From Actinomyces oris (lineage in GTDB: Bacteria; Actinomycetota; Actinomycetes; Actinomycetales; Actinomycetaceae): 64,000 nucleotides of DNA. Below the pieces are notes generated by a model, which saw only the letters and a program-made list of their open reading frames with translations, ran no database searches and was not told the DNA's origin. This document shows positions 62,951-64,000 of the stretch, one piece after another (the stretch's first letter is position 1; each line of letters begins with the position of its first letter). The stretch is from the NCBI RefSeq assembly GCF_001937445.1, contig NZ_MSKS01000013.1:1-64000 (forward strand), in the 5' to 3' direction. The position numbers and the translations under genes were made by a program.

Positions 62951-64000
62951 GTGAAGACCACTGTCGAGAATCTTGACCCCAGTCGCATCAAGCTGACCGT
63001 TGAGGTCCCCTATGAGGAGCTCAAGCCCAGCCTGGATGCCGCCTACAAGGAGATCGGCTCCCAGATCCAGGTCCCCGGCTTCCGTCGCGGTCACGTCCCC
63101 AACCGGGTCATCGACCAGCGCGTCGGCCGCGGGGCCGCCATTCAGGAGGCCGTCAACAACAAGCTCTCCGACTTCTACCGGGACGCCATCACCGAGGCCG
63201 AGCGGGTCCCCATGCTCCAGCCCGAGGTTGACGTCGTCGAGCTGCCCAACGCCACCGGAGAGAACGGCGGTCAGCTGGCCTTCACCGCTGAGGTCACTGT
63301 TCGCCCCGTTATCGAGCTGCCGGACCTGAGCAAGGCCAAGCTGACCGTGGGCGCCGTCGAGGTCACCGATGAGGACGTCGACACCGAGCTGGACAACCTG
63401 CGTGCCCGCTTCGGCTCCCTGAAGTCCGTGGGCCGCAAGGCCAAGACCGGTGACTTCGTCACCATCGACCTCAAGGCCGTCATCGACGGCGAGGAGGTCG
63501 ACTCCATCTCCGGCGTCTCCTACGAGATCGGCAAGGGCAACATGCTCAAGGGCCTGGACACCGCCCTGCGCGGTCTGAAGACCGACGAGTCCGCCACCTT
63601 CACCACCGAGCTGGCCGGCGGGGAGCACGCCGGTGAGCAGGCCGAGGTCACGGTGACCGCCACTGCCGTCAAGCAGCGTGAGCTGCCCACGGTCGATGAC
63701 GAGTTCGCCCAGATCGCCTCCGAGTTCGACACCGTCGAGGAGCTGCGCGAGGACCTCGTCAAGCAGGTCACCGAGCGCAAGACCGGTGAGCAGGCCGTCG
63801 CCGCCCGCGACGCCCTTCTCGAGCACCTGCGCGGCGAGGTCTCCTTCGATGTCCCCGAGGCCGTCGTCGAGGCCGAGGTCGCCCAGCACCTGCAGGCCGA
63901 GGGCAAGGACGGCGACGAGGAGCACGCCAAGGAGATCCGCGAGGACATCGTCGCCGGTGTGCGCGACCAGATCATCCTCGATGTCCTGGCCGAGGACCTC
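62951..64000 (+). CDS. tig: Trigger factor, 3'-truncated by the window
   Basis: 350 codons visible, open to the last base. The N-terminal ribosome-binding signature is VPGFRRGHVPNRVIDQRVG (GFRxGxxP). The PPIase (FKBP-like) domain runs from about residue 160 (GDFVTIDLKAVIDGEE...SYEIGKGNMLKGLD). The start of the C-terminal chaperone arm follows (DDEFAQIASEFDTVEEL). It is a ribosome-bound chaperone that shields nascent chains. GTG 62951 is the start. clpP usually follows in actinobacteria but lies outside the window. Confidence 0.97.
   Translation, partial: MKTTVENLDPSRIKLTVEVPYEELKPSLDAAYKEIGSQIQVPGFRRGHVPNRVIDQRVGRGAAIQEAVNNKLSDFYRDAITEAERVPMLQPEVDVVELPNATGENGGQLAFTAEVTVRPVIELPDLSKAKLTVGAVEVTDEDVDTELDNLRARFGSLKSVGRKAKTGDFVTIDLKAVIDGEEVDSISGVSYEIGKGNMLKGLDTALRGLKTDESATFTTELAGGEHAGEQAEVTVTATAVKQRELPTVDDEFAQIASEFDTVEELREDLVKQVTERKTGEQAVAARDALLEHLRGEVSFDVPEAVVEAEVAQHLQAEGKDGDEEHAKEIREDIVAGVRDQIILDVLAEDL

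Overview
The window is a 64 kb piece of a high-GC actinobacterial chromosome. The best guess is Actinomyces or a close relative. The supporting signs are AdnA/AdnB-type helicase-nucleases, UPF0182, PPA1309-type and DUF3107-type proteins, a Tad pilus operon with a DUF4244-like pilin, LAxTG (not LPxTG) cell-wall sorting signals, and an initiator tRNA of actinobacterial type. No rRNA, CRISPR array, prophage or intact insertion sequence was seen. The genus is inferred from gene content, not from a search.

Layout. 1-10.1 kb holds a conserved actinobacterial block: uvrD2 (5' end cut off), a ThiF/cyclodehydratase-like protein, a PDZ-Lon protease, a zincin-like DUF2342 protein, a PPA1309-type protein and the large UPF0182 membrane protein. 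10.2-13.85 kb is an accessory patch beside the initiator tRNA-Met gene: about 1 kb of unreadable sequence, a serine-recombinase fragment, an N6-adenine DNA methyltransferase and a frameshifted restriction-enzyme remnant closed by an 18-bp hairpin. 13.9-25.1 kb carries PPK2, a Sir2 deacylase, a small membrane protein, a DUF3107-type protein, the AdnA/AdnB pair and a phosphotransferase-fold protein that appears to lack its metal-binding Asp. 25.4-30.3 kb is a tad (Flp-type) pilus operon. 30.4-38.6 kb is mixed: a LysR regulator, prfB, a CPBP protease overlapping an O6-alkylguanine transferase, ettA, an M23 peptidase with a broken second copy, and tesB.

38.6-47 kb is a sugar-PTS region: ptsI (translationally coupled to tesB), a stand-alone EIIB, malQ, an EIIB-EIIA pair, a GntR/UTRA regulator and an EIIC gene. 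The EIIC gene is put out of frame by an exact 10-bp tandem duplication; removing one copy restores the protein. Two DasR-like operator candidates flank the GntR gene. 47.1-56.1 kb has pepN, two paralogous LAxTG surface proteins with an LCP ligase between them, and an M13 peptidase. 56.2-64 kb has rpiB, a Nei-type glycosylase, a proline iminopeptidase-like hydrolase, cysE, cysK, a YigZ protein, rpmF, two tRNAs and tig (3' end cut off).

The most interesting find is a 30-codon open reading frame (61015-61107, minus strand) with a strong ribosome binding site. It ends in a run of cysteine codons and lies upstream of cysK. It looks like a cysteine-sensing leader peptide, followed by RNA segments that can pair in mutually exclusive ways.
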